This document shows positions 1 through 8,152 of a DNA stretch of 59,628 nt, piece by piece. Positions within the stretch are counted from its first letter, which is position 1, and each line of letters opens with the position of its first letter. The translations under genes and the position numbers were made by a program. The notes below the pieces were generated by a model that worked only from the letters and a program-made list of their open reading frames with translations, was not told where the DNA came from and did not search any database. The stretch spans positions 1 through 59,628 of the forward strand of contig JAPSJG010000002.1 in NCBI GenBank assembly GCA_031178305.1. Direction: 5' to 3'. The stretch is from Sinorhizobium sp. (GTDB lineage Bacteria; Pseudomonadota; Alphaproteobacteria; Rhizobiales; Rhizobiaceae).

Positions 1-3
1 GAT

Positions 4-93
4 GGACAGGTGGCCGAGTGGTTGAAGGCGCACGCCTGGAACGCGTGTATACGTGAAAGCGTATCGAGGGTTCGAATCCCTCTCTGTCCGCCA
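4..93 (+). tRNA. tRNA-Ser (anticodon GGA), integration target
   Basis: Cloverleaf readable: acceptor ggacagg/tctgtcc, anticodon arm cacgc-ctggaac-gcgtg with GGA at 38-40, long variable arm, T-arm ggttcgaatcc, encoded CCA. Confidence 0.93.
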
Positions 94-206
94 ACAGCAT
101 CTCCTAAGACCTCCGATAGATACTGATGAGGCCTTGATCTGCTGGGTTTTCTCATGCTTTGTGTCTCCCATCGGTTCCCATCGATAGAGACCACTACCCG
201 CGCATT
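80..206 (+). repeat. attL: 127-bp perfect direct repeat starting in the tRNA 3' end
   Basis: Identical by eye to 59502-59628; begins at ctctctgtccgcca inside the tRNA. Confidence 0.93.
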
Positions 207-248
207 TGTGGGTATCTCTGTGGGTACCGGCATCGGAAAATGTGGGTA
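207..248 (+). promoter_or_regulatory. Putative integrase arm-type sites (3 x TGTGGGTA at 207, 219, 241)
   Basis: Three exact TGTGGGTA octamers next to attL; a matching pair with the same 12-bp spacing lies next to attR. Confidence 0.55.
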
Positions 249-256
249 TCGAGCGC

Positions 257-1561
257 ATGAGTGCTTTGACGGACAAGCAGATCAAAAACGCGAAGAAGGC
301 GGAGAAAGACTATAAGCTTGCCGATGGCGGCGGCCTCAATCTGTTTGTGCTTACCACCGGCACGAAGTCCTGGCGGCTGCGGTACCGCTTCGATGGTAAG
401 GAGAAGACGCTCGTCATCGGCAATTATCCGGACGTGTCCCTAGCGGACGCTCGGGCCGCGCGCGAAGCCGCTAAAGAGACCTTGAAGGCCGGTCGCGATC
501 CAAGCGTGGTGCGGAAAATCGAGAAGGCGATCGGCAAGCAGAAGGCGGCCGATACCTTTGAAGTGCTCGCTCGGGAATGGCACGAGATACAGAAGCCACA
601 TTGGGTCGAGAAACACGCAGCGGACGTCCTCGACTCCCTAGAGAAAGATGTTTTCCCGATCATCGGCAAGATGCCGATACGTGACATCGATGCGCCCACC
701 GTACTCGGCGTGCTGCGCCTTGTGGAGCAGCGCGACGCAAAAGAAACGGCGCGCCGGATACGGCAAAGGCTTTCGGCGGTGTTCGTATATGGCATTGCAT
801 CGGGCAGGGCGAGCGAGGACCCGGCAGCGGTCGTTCGTGGTGCCATGGCGCCCATGAAGAAGGGCCGGCAGCCGGCGATTACCAATCTGGATAAAGCCCG
901 CGAGATGCTGCTGGCTGCGTGGCAAACCCCGTCGCATCCGATCACAAAGCTCGGCTTGCGCCTACTGACACTTACAGCCGTCCGGCCGGGGACCCTGATA
1001 ACGACGCCATGGAAAGAGTTCGATGACCTGGACGAGGCCGATCCGGTTTGGACTATTCCAGCGGCGCGAATGAAGCTGCTGCTGCAGCACAAGGACGATG
1101 AAGCGCGAGATCACCTCGTTCCGTTGTCCCGCCAGGCGATGGATACGATCGCTGTGCTTCGCTCGATCACCGGTAGAGGCCCCTTTGTGCTTCCTAACGG
1201 CCGGCACGCCCACAAGGCCATGTCGGAGAACGCGCTTGGCTATTTGCTGAACCGCTCCGGCTACCATCACAAGCATGTGCCGCACGGGTTCCGTTCAACG
1301 TTCTCAACGATCATGAATGAACGCTATCCCGCCGATCGCCAAATCATCGATCTGATGCTTGCGCATACTCCGAAGGACAAGGTTGAGGGCGCCTATAACC
1401 GGGCAGAACACTTGCCGCGCCGCAAAGAGCTTGCGCAGCTTTGGGCCGATCTGATTTTGAAGGACATGCCTTACGCCGAAGAGCTGCTCCACGGTCCGAG
1501 GAAGAACCTCAAGGAAATAGAAGCTGTAACTTTAGAGCCAAGAGCCAGGCGGCGAGGATAA
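257..1561 (+). CDS. int: Site-specific tyrosine integrase (DUF4102/P4-type)
   Basis: N-terminal [38 protein letters not shown]-terminal [19 protein letters not shown]; adjacent to attL. ATG at 257 preferred over 206. Confidence 0.95.
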   Translation: MSALTDKQIKNAKKAEKDYKLADGGGLNLFVLTTGTKSWRLRYRFDGKEKTLVIGNYPDVSLADARAAREAAKETLKAGRDPSVVRKIEKAIGKQKAADTFEVLAREWHEIQKPHWVEKHAADVLDSLEKDVFPIIGKMPIRDIDAPTVLGVLRLVEQRDAKETARRIRQRLSAVFVYGIASGRASEDPAAVVRGAMAPMKKGRQPAITNLDKAREMLLAAWQTPSHPITKLGLRLLTLTAVRPGTLITTPWKEFDDLDEADPVWTIPAARMKLLLQHKDDEARDHLVPLSRQAMDTIAVLRSITGRGPFVLPNGRHAHKAMSENALGYLLNRSGYHHKHVPHGFRSTFSTIMNERYPADRQIIDLMLAHTPKDKVEGAYNRAEHLPRRKELAQLWADLILKDMPYAEELLHGPRKNLKEIEAVTLEPRARRRG

Positions 1562-1620
1562 CCGTCGCCGCCATGACGATTCGAGCTTGCGGCCGAGCCG
1601 CTTCTTGCAGGTGGCGCAAC

Positions 1621-1989
1621 CTAATTCTGCTCATGGCGGTCTCCCGCGAGCTCGTTTTTCCGGATCCGGAGCGCAGTTAGGAGGGTTTCAACGATGATGA
1701 CGCCTGACAGACCGGTTACGAAGCCACTCACTCCGGCAGCCTGATCTGGCGGTATATCGATCGCCCCAAATGCCCACTGAAACAGAGGAACCCCCACCGG
1801 CGAAAGGAAGAATGCCGTCGTCGCGCCGACAAAGATGCGTCGGACGCCGCTCATGACGCCGGTCCATTCCAGGGCCACGGACACGGCAGAGCCAGCAATA
1901 CCGGCAATGGCGATTTCGCCCTTGCCGCTGCTGATCGCCCAATCCCAGCCTTTGGCCAAGAGCTCCATAACGCCCATTTCCGGCCTCAC
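1621..1989 (-). CDS. Small membrane protein, possible holin/lysis accessory
   Basis: About 120 aa with hydrophobic segments; overlaps the holin-like gene in a lysis cluster. Confidence 0.55.
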   Translation of the reverse strand: MRPEMGVMELLAKGWDWAISSGKGEIAIAGIAGSAVSVALEWTGVMSGVRRIFVGATTAFFLSPVGVPLFQWAFGAIDIPPDQAAGVSGFVTGLSGVIIVETLLTALRIRKNELAGDRHEQN

Positions 1990-2504
1990 TTCTTAACCGA
2001 GCGCAGGACCGTGTTGCCGCCCATGTACAGGCCGCAGTAGGTCATGAAGATCGTCACGAACGACGCGAAATCGACAATCAGGACCAGCGTCGTGTGGGCG
2101 CCGATCGCCGACAGGAGCGCGTTGATCAGCGGGACGATCATCACGTACCACGCGACACAAGCCAGCATCAGCCACATGCCGGCAGGGCGCCACAGCCACC
2201 CGAACTGGCTTTCCTTAGCCATCTCCGACTTCATCAGATCGTGGGAGACCCGCAGCCGATCGGTATAGGCGGCGATAACTGATACCGGATCCTGCTCGAT
2301 CTCCCGAACCGCCGCCTCGAGCTGCTCGCGCGGCACCTGCGGGAGCTCTTCGACAGGCACTCCGACTTTGCCGGCGATCGCATCGACGATGACGCCGCCG
2401 ACTTCACCGGCGGCACCGCCGACGTGCTTTTGCAGCATGCCCTTGACGATCGGCGCGCCGATCTCGGCTGCGATGCCGATCAGGATCGGAATAATCGCGC
2501 TCAT
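1986..2504 (-). CDS. Phage 3TM-type holin
   Basis: MSAIIPILIGIAAEIGAPIVKGMLQ... plus WLWRPAGMWLMLACVAWYVMIVPLINALL typical of 3TM holins; next to endolysin. Confidence 0.75.
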   Translation of the reverse strand: MSAIIPILIGIAAEIGAPIVKGMLQKHVGGAAGEVGGVIVDAIAGKVGVPVEELPQVPREQLEAAVREIEQDPVSVIAAYTDRLRVSHDLMKSEMAKESQFGWLWRPAGMWLMLACVAWYVMIVPLINALLSAIGAHTTLVLIVDFASFVTIFMTYCGLYMGGNTVLRSVKK

Positions 2505-3250
2505 GCTGCTGCCTTTCCGTAGGCTTCCGCCCGAGCGTCGGCCGCCCGCTTGCGAATAATCATCACGACGGCGCCGATCGCCAGGAAGAGGAAGAGCGCC
2601 CCGAAGACCCAAAGCGCAGCCGGGTCCGCAGCGGCCGGCTCCACCACGGGCGCAGCGCCCGACGAGACGGCGCCGCCGGCTGCGGTTGCCGCCTTCCTGC
2701 CTGCGCTCTTGGATGTCTTGTCCGCTGCCTCTGCCTCAGCCCGTGCGTCCGCCTTGATTCGGCTCTCGGTCGCGCCCATGGCGGCAAGAGCCATCGCGAC
2801 TCCCCGGACCTCGATGTCGGCAACGCGGCGCCCCCAGCCCTTGCCGAAGGTTTTCCAGATGGTGAGCGACTGCATGAATGAAAGGCGGGTCCGGCAGACG
2901 CGCTTGACCGTGAGAGAGTGATCATTACTGCCGGCGGATGCTTTCAGCCACTTGCGTCCGCGGGAGACGCCGGAATTGACCGAAGCATCGTAGACGGCAA
3001 GGTCGACGCCGGGAAAGAGGTTGGGGGCGCCGCTAGCTTGCCAGAACTCGCTACGATAGAAGCGCAGCGCCTGCGCCTTGGTGACTGTCCTCACCGGCGT
3101 CCGCTTCATCTTCAGCTTGTCTTGATATTCGTGCCAACGACCTTCGGTAATACCGTACATCGTTTTCCCGCCGGGATCGTCGGGATGGTCGCTCCATCCT
3201 CCTTCCCACTTGGCGGTTATAGGGTGGCAAACGTCGAATCTGTCGCTCAT
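2501..3250 (-). CDS. Endolysin, GH108-type N-acetylmuramidase with C-terminal TM anchor
   Basis: EGGWSDHPDDPGGKTMYGIT, FYRSEFW, VYDASVNSGVSRGRKWLK motifs; C-terminal hydrophobic helix LWVFGALFLFLAIGAVVMII. Confidence 0.88.
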   Translation of the reverse strand: MSDRFDVCHPITAKWEGGWSDHPDDPGGKTMYGITEGRWHEYQDKLKMKRTPVRTVTKAQALRFYRSEFWQASGAPNLFPGVDLAVYDASVNSGVSRGRKWLKASAGSNDHSLTVKRVCRTRLSFMQSLTIWKTFGKGWGRRVADIEVRGVAMALAAMGATESRIKADARAEAEAADKTSKSAGRKAATAAGGAVSSGAAPVVEPAAADPAALWVFGALFLFLAIGAVVMIIRKRAADARAEAYGKAAA

Positions 3251-3253
3251 TTC

Positions 3254-3286
3254 GTGCAGCTCCAAGAGGGGGCCGCACTCATGCGC
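3254..3286 (-). promoter_or_regulatory. Leader element B: box GCGCATGAGTG + hairpin upstream of endolysin
   Basis: Minus-strand box 3286-3276; stem GTGCGGC/GCTGCAC (3278-3254, one G-U) with 11-nt loop cccctcttgga; ATG at 3250. Confidence 0.6.
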
Positions 3287-3356
3287 GAGATCGATTTTCA
3301 TTATCACGTGCGAGTTATTGCAACAATCCAGCAATTCCAGTATTTAGAGCAGGACT

Positions 3357-3399
3357 GCGCATGAGTGCTGACCCCCTATCAATGGAGTTAAGCACTCAT
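3357..3399 (+). promoter_or_regulatory. Leader element A: box GCGCATGAGTG + hairpin upstream of capsid
   Basis: Box 3357-3367; perfect stem ATGAGTGCT (3361-3369)/AGCACTCAT (3391-3399); RBS in loop, start codon at 3398 inside the stem. Confidence 0.65.
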
Positions 3400-4498
3400 G
3401 TCTCAGACAGTTGTCGCTTTCGGCGATCCAAAGGCCCAAAAGAAGTGGTCCGGCGCGCTCTTCATCGACATTACGAAGAAGAGCTATTTCGATCGCAAAT
3501 TCATCGGCACCTCTGACGAGTTCTGCATCCAGCGCTTGACCGATCTCGAATCGGAAGCCGGCGATACGATCTCGTTCGACCTGTCCATCCAGCTTCGAAA
3601 CAAGCCGACCTACGGCGACAATCGACTCGAGGGCAAGGAAGAAAACCTGAAGTTCTTCACGGACCAGGTGTTCATCGATCAGATGCGCCACGGCGTGTCG
3701 GCCGGCGGCAAGATGAGCCGCAAGCGCACCGCCCACAACATGCGCCAGATCGGCAAGAACCGTCTCTCCGACTATTGGTCCAAGTTCAACGACCAGATGC
3801 TGTTCATCTACCTGTCGGGTGCGCGCGGCATCAACGAGGACTTCATCGAAGACACGACCTGGGCGGGCCACGCCGGCAATCCGATTCAGGCGCCGGACGC
3901 GGGTCACATCATTTATGGCGGCACCGCCACGGGCAAGGCCTCGATCACTGCCGAATCGAAGATGACGCGTGCCGTGATCGAGCGCGCGCAGGTCCATGCC
4001 CGCATGATGTCGGCGAAGGACCCGAAGAACGCAAACATGATGCCGCTGATGATCAACGGCGAGTCGCACTACGTCTGCGTCATGAACCCCTTCCAGGAGC
4101 ACGATCTCCGCAATTCGGATCAGGGCGGTTGGCTCGAAATCCAGAAAGCCGCAGCTGCTGCTGAAGGCCGGAACAACCCGATCTTCAAGGGCGGTCTCGG
4201 CATGATCAACAACACTGTGCTGCATAGCCATGAATGGGCTATCCGCTTCAACGATTACGGCGCCGGTGCCGATGTCTCGGCAGGACGTGCGCTGTTCATG
4301 GGCCGGCAGGCTGGTGTTATCGCTTTCGGCTCTGCCGGTGGCTTCCGCTACACCTGGACGGAAGAAACCAAGGACCACGGTAACGAGCCCGTTGTCGCCT
4401 CTGGCGTGATCGACGGCGTCAAGAAGACGCGGTTCAACGACCGCGACTATGGCGTGATCTCGATCGACACCGCAGCAAAAGACCCCAACGCCGCCTGA
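3398..4498 (+). CDS. Major capsid protein (N4-gp56-like family)
   Basis: SYFDRKFIG..IQRLTDLESEAGDTISFDLSIQLRNKPTYGDNRLEGKEENLKFFTDQVFIDQMRHGV typical of this capsid family. Confidence 0.88.
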   Translation: MSQTVVAFGDPKAQKKWSGALFIDITKKSYFDRKFIGTSDEFCIQRLTDLESEAGDTISFDLSIQLRNKPTYGDNRLEGKEENLKFFTDQVFIDQMRHGVSAGGKMSRKRTAHNMRQIGKNRLSDYWSKFNDQMLFIYLSGARGINEDFIEDTTWAGHAGNPIQAPDAGHIIYGGTATGKASITAESKMTRAVIERAQVHARMMSAKDPKNANMMPLMINGESHYVCVMNPFQEHDLRNSDQGGWLEIQKAAAAAEGRNNPIFKGGLGMINNTVLHSHEWAIRFNDYGAGADVSAGRALFMGRQAGVIAFGSAGGFRYTWTEETKDHGNEPVVASGVIDGVKKTRFNDRDYGVISIDTAAKDPNAA

Positions 4499-4509
4499 TG
4501 ACAGGCCGC

Positions 4510-4537
4510 AAGGCGGCGTGATCCATCGCGCCGCCTT
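4510..4537 (+). other. Intercistronic hairpin after capsid gene
   Basis: AAGGCGGCG-10 nt-CGCCGCCTT perfect 9-bp stem; no T-tract. Confidence 0.55.
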
Positions 4538-4567
4538 ATCGTCTCGCTTCAACCAAGGGAACCGCCC

Positions 4568-5026
4568 ATGTCTGTCATTCAGAGTAACTACGCAAAGGGG
4601 ATTATCGCTGTTGCGTATCCCTCGATCGCCGGCGCAGCCACAGCGATGCGCTTCTCTCACCAGCTTGCCGCCTCACCGGCCGCAGGCGATATCCTCGAAC
4701 TCGCGATGGTCCCGGCAGGCTGCCGCGTGATCGACTTGATCCTCGATTCCGACGAACTCGACACTGACGCGGCAGCGACGATGACCCTCGATGTCGGTCT
4801 CATGAGCGGGGCGTTCGGCGAGGAAGGCGCCCGCACCTGCGGCGCCGAGTTCTTCTCCGGATCCACCCTCGCCCAGGATGGCGGCAGCGAGCGCCCTTCA
4901 CTCAAGACTGCGTTCCGAACGAGCAAGTCTAACATTGATCGGTCGATCGGGATCAAATTTCCCGCCGCAGCCGTGGCGTTCCAAGCCGGCACCATCGGCC
5001 TGACCGTGATCGTCTCGACCGAGTAA
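4568..5026 (+). CDS. Structural protein (capsid cement/decoration candidate)
   Basis: 152-aa ORF directly after capsid; good RBS context; terminator-like hairpin follows. Confidence 0.6.
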   Translation: MSVIQSNYAKGIIAVAYPSIAGAATAMRFSHQLAASPAAGDILELAMVPAGCRVIDLILDSDELDTDAAATMTLDVGLMSGAFGEEGARTCGAEFFSGSTLAQDGGSERPSLKTAFRTSKSNIDRSIGIKFPAAAVAFQAGTIGLTVIVSTE

Positions 5027-5052
5027 GCGGGCCGGTTTGCACTGTTGCAGAC

Positions 5053-5077
5053 AAAGGGGGCCGCGCGCCCCCTTTTA
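5053..5077 (+). terminator. Rho-independent terminator-like hairpin inside the structural operon
   Basis: AAAGGGGGC-cgcgc-GCCCCCTTT followed by T; located between 5026 and the next gene. Confidence 0.65.
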
Positions 5078-5092
5078 TTCAGGAGAAGAGCC

Positions 5093-5608
5093 TTGAGCGA
5101 CACACAGCGACTCATCGAATGCATTGCCGGCTACGCCGAAACCTCAGTCATGGGGGTCGACTACCAGTTCGTCCGCGACGCCTATGGACGGTTCGTGGCC
5201 CCGGTCTACAACATCAGACATCGTGAGTGCCTGCTTTCCGTTGTCCATTACCGGGCCGTGCCCGACGAGCCGGAATTGCTTCCGCAGTCCGTCCTCGGCC
5301 TTGGCGGAGAACAGGAAGGCGATGACGGCGACGGACTGCAGCCCGGCGAGGGGCAGCAGGGCGATCAGCCGCAAACCGGAGAAGCCGCGCAGGGTGAGAG
5401 CGCTGATGCGATTGGGCAGAACGCCGCTCAGAACACCGAAAATGCTGATCGGTCTGGCGAGAACGCCGATTCCGGCACGGTAGACCAGCAGGGAGAAGCC
5501 TCTCAGCCTGAGCTCGGTCTCGGCGGTGAACAGGCGGAGGGCCAGCCCACTTCCGATGCTTCGACACAGCAGAATGATCAGCAGCAGAGCAGCCGCCGCA
5601 GGAAGTAA
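5093..5608 (+). CDS. Phage structural-operon protein with disordered acidic/Gln-rich C-terminus
   Basis: TTG start after gagaag; C-terminus rich in Q/E/G with two LGLGGEQ copies. Confidence 0.6.
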   Translation: MSDTQRLIECIAGYAETSVMGVDYQFVRDAYGRFVAPVYNIRHRECLLSVVHYRAVPDEPELLPQSVLGLGGEQEGDDGDGLQPGEGQQGDQPQTGEAAQGESADAIGQNAAQNTENADRSGENADSGTVDQQGEASQPELGLGGEQAEGQPTSDASTQQNDQQQSSRRRK

Positions 5609-5611
5609 ATC

Positions 5612-6316
5612 ATGCTTAAGGCGAGTGAGTTGATGGCGCTGGCCGCGATCCAGCTTCTGGACGAGGACCATATCCGTTGGCCGCTCGCCGAACTGGCTGG
5701 CTGGATCAATGAGGGCGTTAAGGCCATCGTGCTGGCGAAGCCATCGGCTGCATCGGCCACGGCAGCGCTAACGCTCACGCAGGGTACGCGCCAGGCGCTT
5801 CCCGCGACGGTCGAGGGCAAAACCCCTATTCAGCTCCTCGGGGTTAATCGCAACCTCGCATCGGCGGCCACGCCGCGTCTCGGCTTGCGGGTGATTCGTA
5901 CAGCAGCCCGCGACCAGATCGATGCTCAAGAGCCGAACTGGCACAACCGCTCCTACGTCCCATATCGGAAGGAAGTTCGGCAGGTCATCTTCGATGAGCA
6001 GGTGCCGACAGAGTTCTACGTCTATCCGGGCAACGACGGCACCGGCATTGTTGAAGCCGCGTTTTCGTTCCTGCCAACGCCGGTCGCGCCGGCCAACGGA
6101 GCGGACGCGTCCCTGCTCGATTCCTGGGCGATCGATGTCGGCTTGCCGGAGCCCTACAGCGTTCCGCTGCTCGATTACGTGCTCTTCCGGTGCCATTCCA
6201 AGGATGACACGGCGGCCGACGCGGCTAAGGCGCAGGGCCATTACCAGATCTTCGCAACCGCCGTCGGTATCAAGGTGCAGGTCGAAAGCGCCAATAATCC
6301 CAACAAGAGGCGCTGA
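5612..6316 (+). CDS. Phage structural/connector protein
   Basis: MLKASELMALAAIQLLDEDHIRWPLAELAGWINEGVKAIVLAKP, typical of the head-completion/DUF-type gene after podophage capsid modules. Confidence 0.65.
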   Translation: MLKASELMALAAIQLLDEDHIRWPLAELAGWINEGVKAIVLAKPSAASATAALTLTQGTRQALPATVEGKTPIQLLGVNRNLASAATPRLGLRVIRTAARDQIDAQEPNWHNRSYVPYRKEVRQVIFDEQVPTEFYVYPGNDGTGIVEAAFSFLPTPVAPANGADASLLDSWAIDVGLPEPYSVPLLDYVLFRCHSKDDTAADAAKAQGHYQIFATAVGIKVQVESANNPNKRR

Positions 6317-6318
6317 AC

Positions 6319-6951
6319 ATGCCGACCATGATCGACATCGACGACTTCTTGCCGCAGGTCCTGCTGTACGCGCCGAACTGCTCCGATCTAGTCGCCTACC
6401 GCTATATTCGGGAGGCAGCTCGCGAGTTCTGCAAGCGTACCCGTTCATGGCGCGAAAGCGACAGCATGACGGTCACCACACCGGATTGCGAGGCGGTCAG
6501 CACATTCAGCGACGCGGAAATCATGCTGATCCAACGCGCCGAGCTCGATGGCGTCCCCCTGCTGCCGCAGACGGTCGCCTGGCTCGACGAGAATGAGCCG
6601 GACTGGCAGACCACGACAGATACGGGCACGGCTCGCTACATCACGCAGACCAACCCCAACACCGTATCAGTGGTGCCGAAACAATCGGGCACCCTGACCA
6701 TGCGCCTTCTGCTCAAGCCCTCCCTCTCAGCAATGACGTTCCCGAAGTTCCTGCTGGACCAGTGGGGCACGGAGATCGGGAAGGGGGCGGCCGGCAGGAT
6801 CCTGCTCATCGGTACCGACGACACGGGGGCCAACCCACCGTTTGGCGAACGGTTGTTGGCCGAGTTCGAGGCGAGCCTCGGCAGTGAGGCCATCGTCGCG
6901 GCCAAGGGACAGCAAGGCGCACGTCTTCGCACCAAAGGGAGCTATCTTTAA
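6319..6951 (+). CDS. Phage structural/adaptor protein
   Basis: Tightly packed ORF in virion operon, 210 aa. Confidence 0.6.
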   Translation: MPTMIDIDDFLPQVLLYAPNCSDLVAYRYIREAAREFCKRTRSWRESDSMTVTTPDCEAVSTFSDAEIMLIQRAELDGVPLLPQTVAWLDENEPDWQTTTDTGTARYITQTNPNTVSVVPKQSGTLTMRLLLKPSLSAMTFPKFLLDQWGTEIGKGAAGRILLIGTDDTGANPPFGERLLAEFEASLGSEAIVAAKGQQGARLRTKGSYL

Positions 6952-7367
6952 TGCCGCTCAGCACGTTTGCCGGTAACGGCATGATCAATCTTCTCACCCG
7001 CGGCGTCGCGTTTACTCCGCCCACCCGGGTCTTCGTATCGCTGCACACGGCGAACCCGGGGAACACGGGCGCGAGCGAGGTGACCACAACGCAATGGCCT
7101 TCTTACGTCCGCGCCGACGCGTCGCAAGGTGGGAACGTGGCGGACGGGTTTTCCGCCTCAACGACCAAGCTCACCGCGAACCTGCTCGAGTTGCTTTTTG
7201 CGAACTACGACGGCGCCGGCACGCTCACCGTGACGCATTTCGCATTGTGGAGCGCACAGACTGGCGGGAATTGCCTGTGGACCGGCGCTCTCGTCGCAAA
7301 CAAGGCACTTCTGACTGGTGACGAGTGCGTGATCTACCCGGGCGATTTGGACTTATCGGTGAGCTAA
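6951..7367 (+). CDS. Phage structural protein (tail-fibre-associated family)
   Basis: RVFVSLHTANPGNTGASEVTTTQWPSYVRADA.. as in phage tail fibre/stabilizer families. Confidence 0.6.
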   Translation: MPLSTFAGNGMINLLTRGVAFTPPTRVFVSLHTANPGNTGASEVTTTQWPSYVRADASQGGNVADGFSASTTKLTANLLELLFANYDGAGTLTVTHFALWSAQTGGNCLWTGALVANKALLTGDECVIYPGDLDLSVS

Positions 7368-7877
7368 ATGTTCAGTCGCGGCGCGCTCAATGGCGCGGAT
7401 ATCAACGGCTTCCTGATCAACGGCGGCAACTTTGTCCAAGAGGCCGGCGGCTCTGGCGCCGTGACTTCTGGCGCCACGCTGAAGTTGACGCGCAGGCTGG
7501 TGATCAAAGCCGAGAACGGAGTGACAACGACTGCGACAGCCCGGCTCGTGGTCCGCGGCATCCGACTCAAAGACGCGGTCACCACGTCCGCGTCCGCCTC
7601 GGCCATCAGGCGCCTGGTCGCCAAGGCGGCCGAAGATGCCGCCGCAGCGGGCACAGTGAACGCGACACGCCGAGTCGTGTCGAGAATTGATGACACCGCC
7701 TCCACCTCCGCGGCGCTCCGGTTCTCGGTTCGTTACTCGGCCCTGACCAAGCTCAACCGCGTGATGCGCGTCGCCGGCCAAAGGTCAATGCGCGTTCCGG
7801 CGCCGGCGGCCGGAATGGCTGTAGCGCGCGCCGACGGGCCGATGATCGTTCCAGCCTCTGCAGGAGAAATGCCATGA
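7368..7877 (+). CDS. Hypothetical virion-operon protein with internal repeats
   Basis: Abuts neighbours; repeated TxxARLVVxxIxxxDAVTTSASA-like units. Confidence 0.5.
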   Translation: MFSRGALNGADINGFLINGGNFVQEAGGSGAVTSGATLKLTRRLVIKAENGVTTTATARLVVRGIRLKDAVTTSASASAIRRLVAKAAEDAAAAGTVNATRRVVSRIDDTASTSAALRFSVRYSALTKLNRVMRVAGQRSMRVPAPAAGMAVARADGPMIVPASAGEMP

Positions 7878-8152
7878 GTGACGTGATGCAGAAGGCTCCG
7901 GCAGATGTGCTTGACTACGACATCGATTTCGCACTTTGGCTGAAAGACGCGGACCGGATCGTGAGCGCCACCTCCACAATAACCGGCAGCACCGCCACGG
8001 TGGTCCGGACCGACTTCACTGACAGCACGACTCGAGTCTGGCTTTCCGGCGGCGGCGACGGAGAAATCGGGCTTGTCTCGACCGTGGTGACGACGGTTGA
8101 GGGGCGCACCAAGGAGTTCTGCTTCAACATCAAAATTCGGGAGTGCCGCTGA
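7874..8152 (+). CDS. Hypothetical phage structural protein
   Basis: ATGA-type overlap with upstream gene; precedes tail fibre. Confidence 0.55.
   Translation: MSDVMQKAPADVLDYDIDFALWLKDADRIVSATSTITGSTATVVRTDFTDSTTRVWLSGGGDGEIGLVSTVVTTVEGRTKEFCFNIKIRECR

Noticed and set aside
424-1285. Minus-strand ORFs over the integrase
   Set aside because: Antisense to a well-supported integrase.
3344-4660. 438-aa minus-strand ORF opposite the capsid gene
   Set aside because: Low-complexity, His/Arg/Ala-rich shadow ORF caused by GC-rich codon bias of the capsid gene; no recognisable motif.
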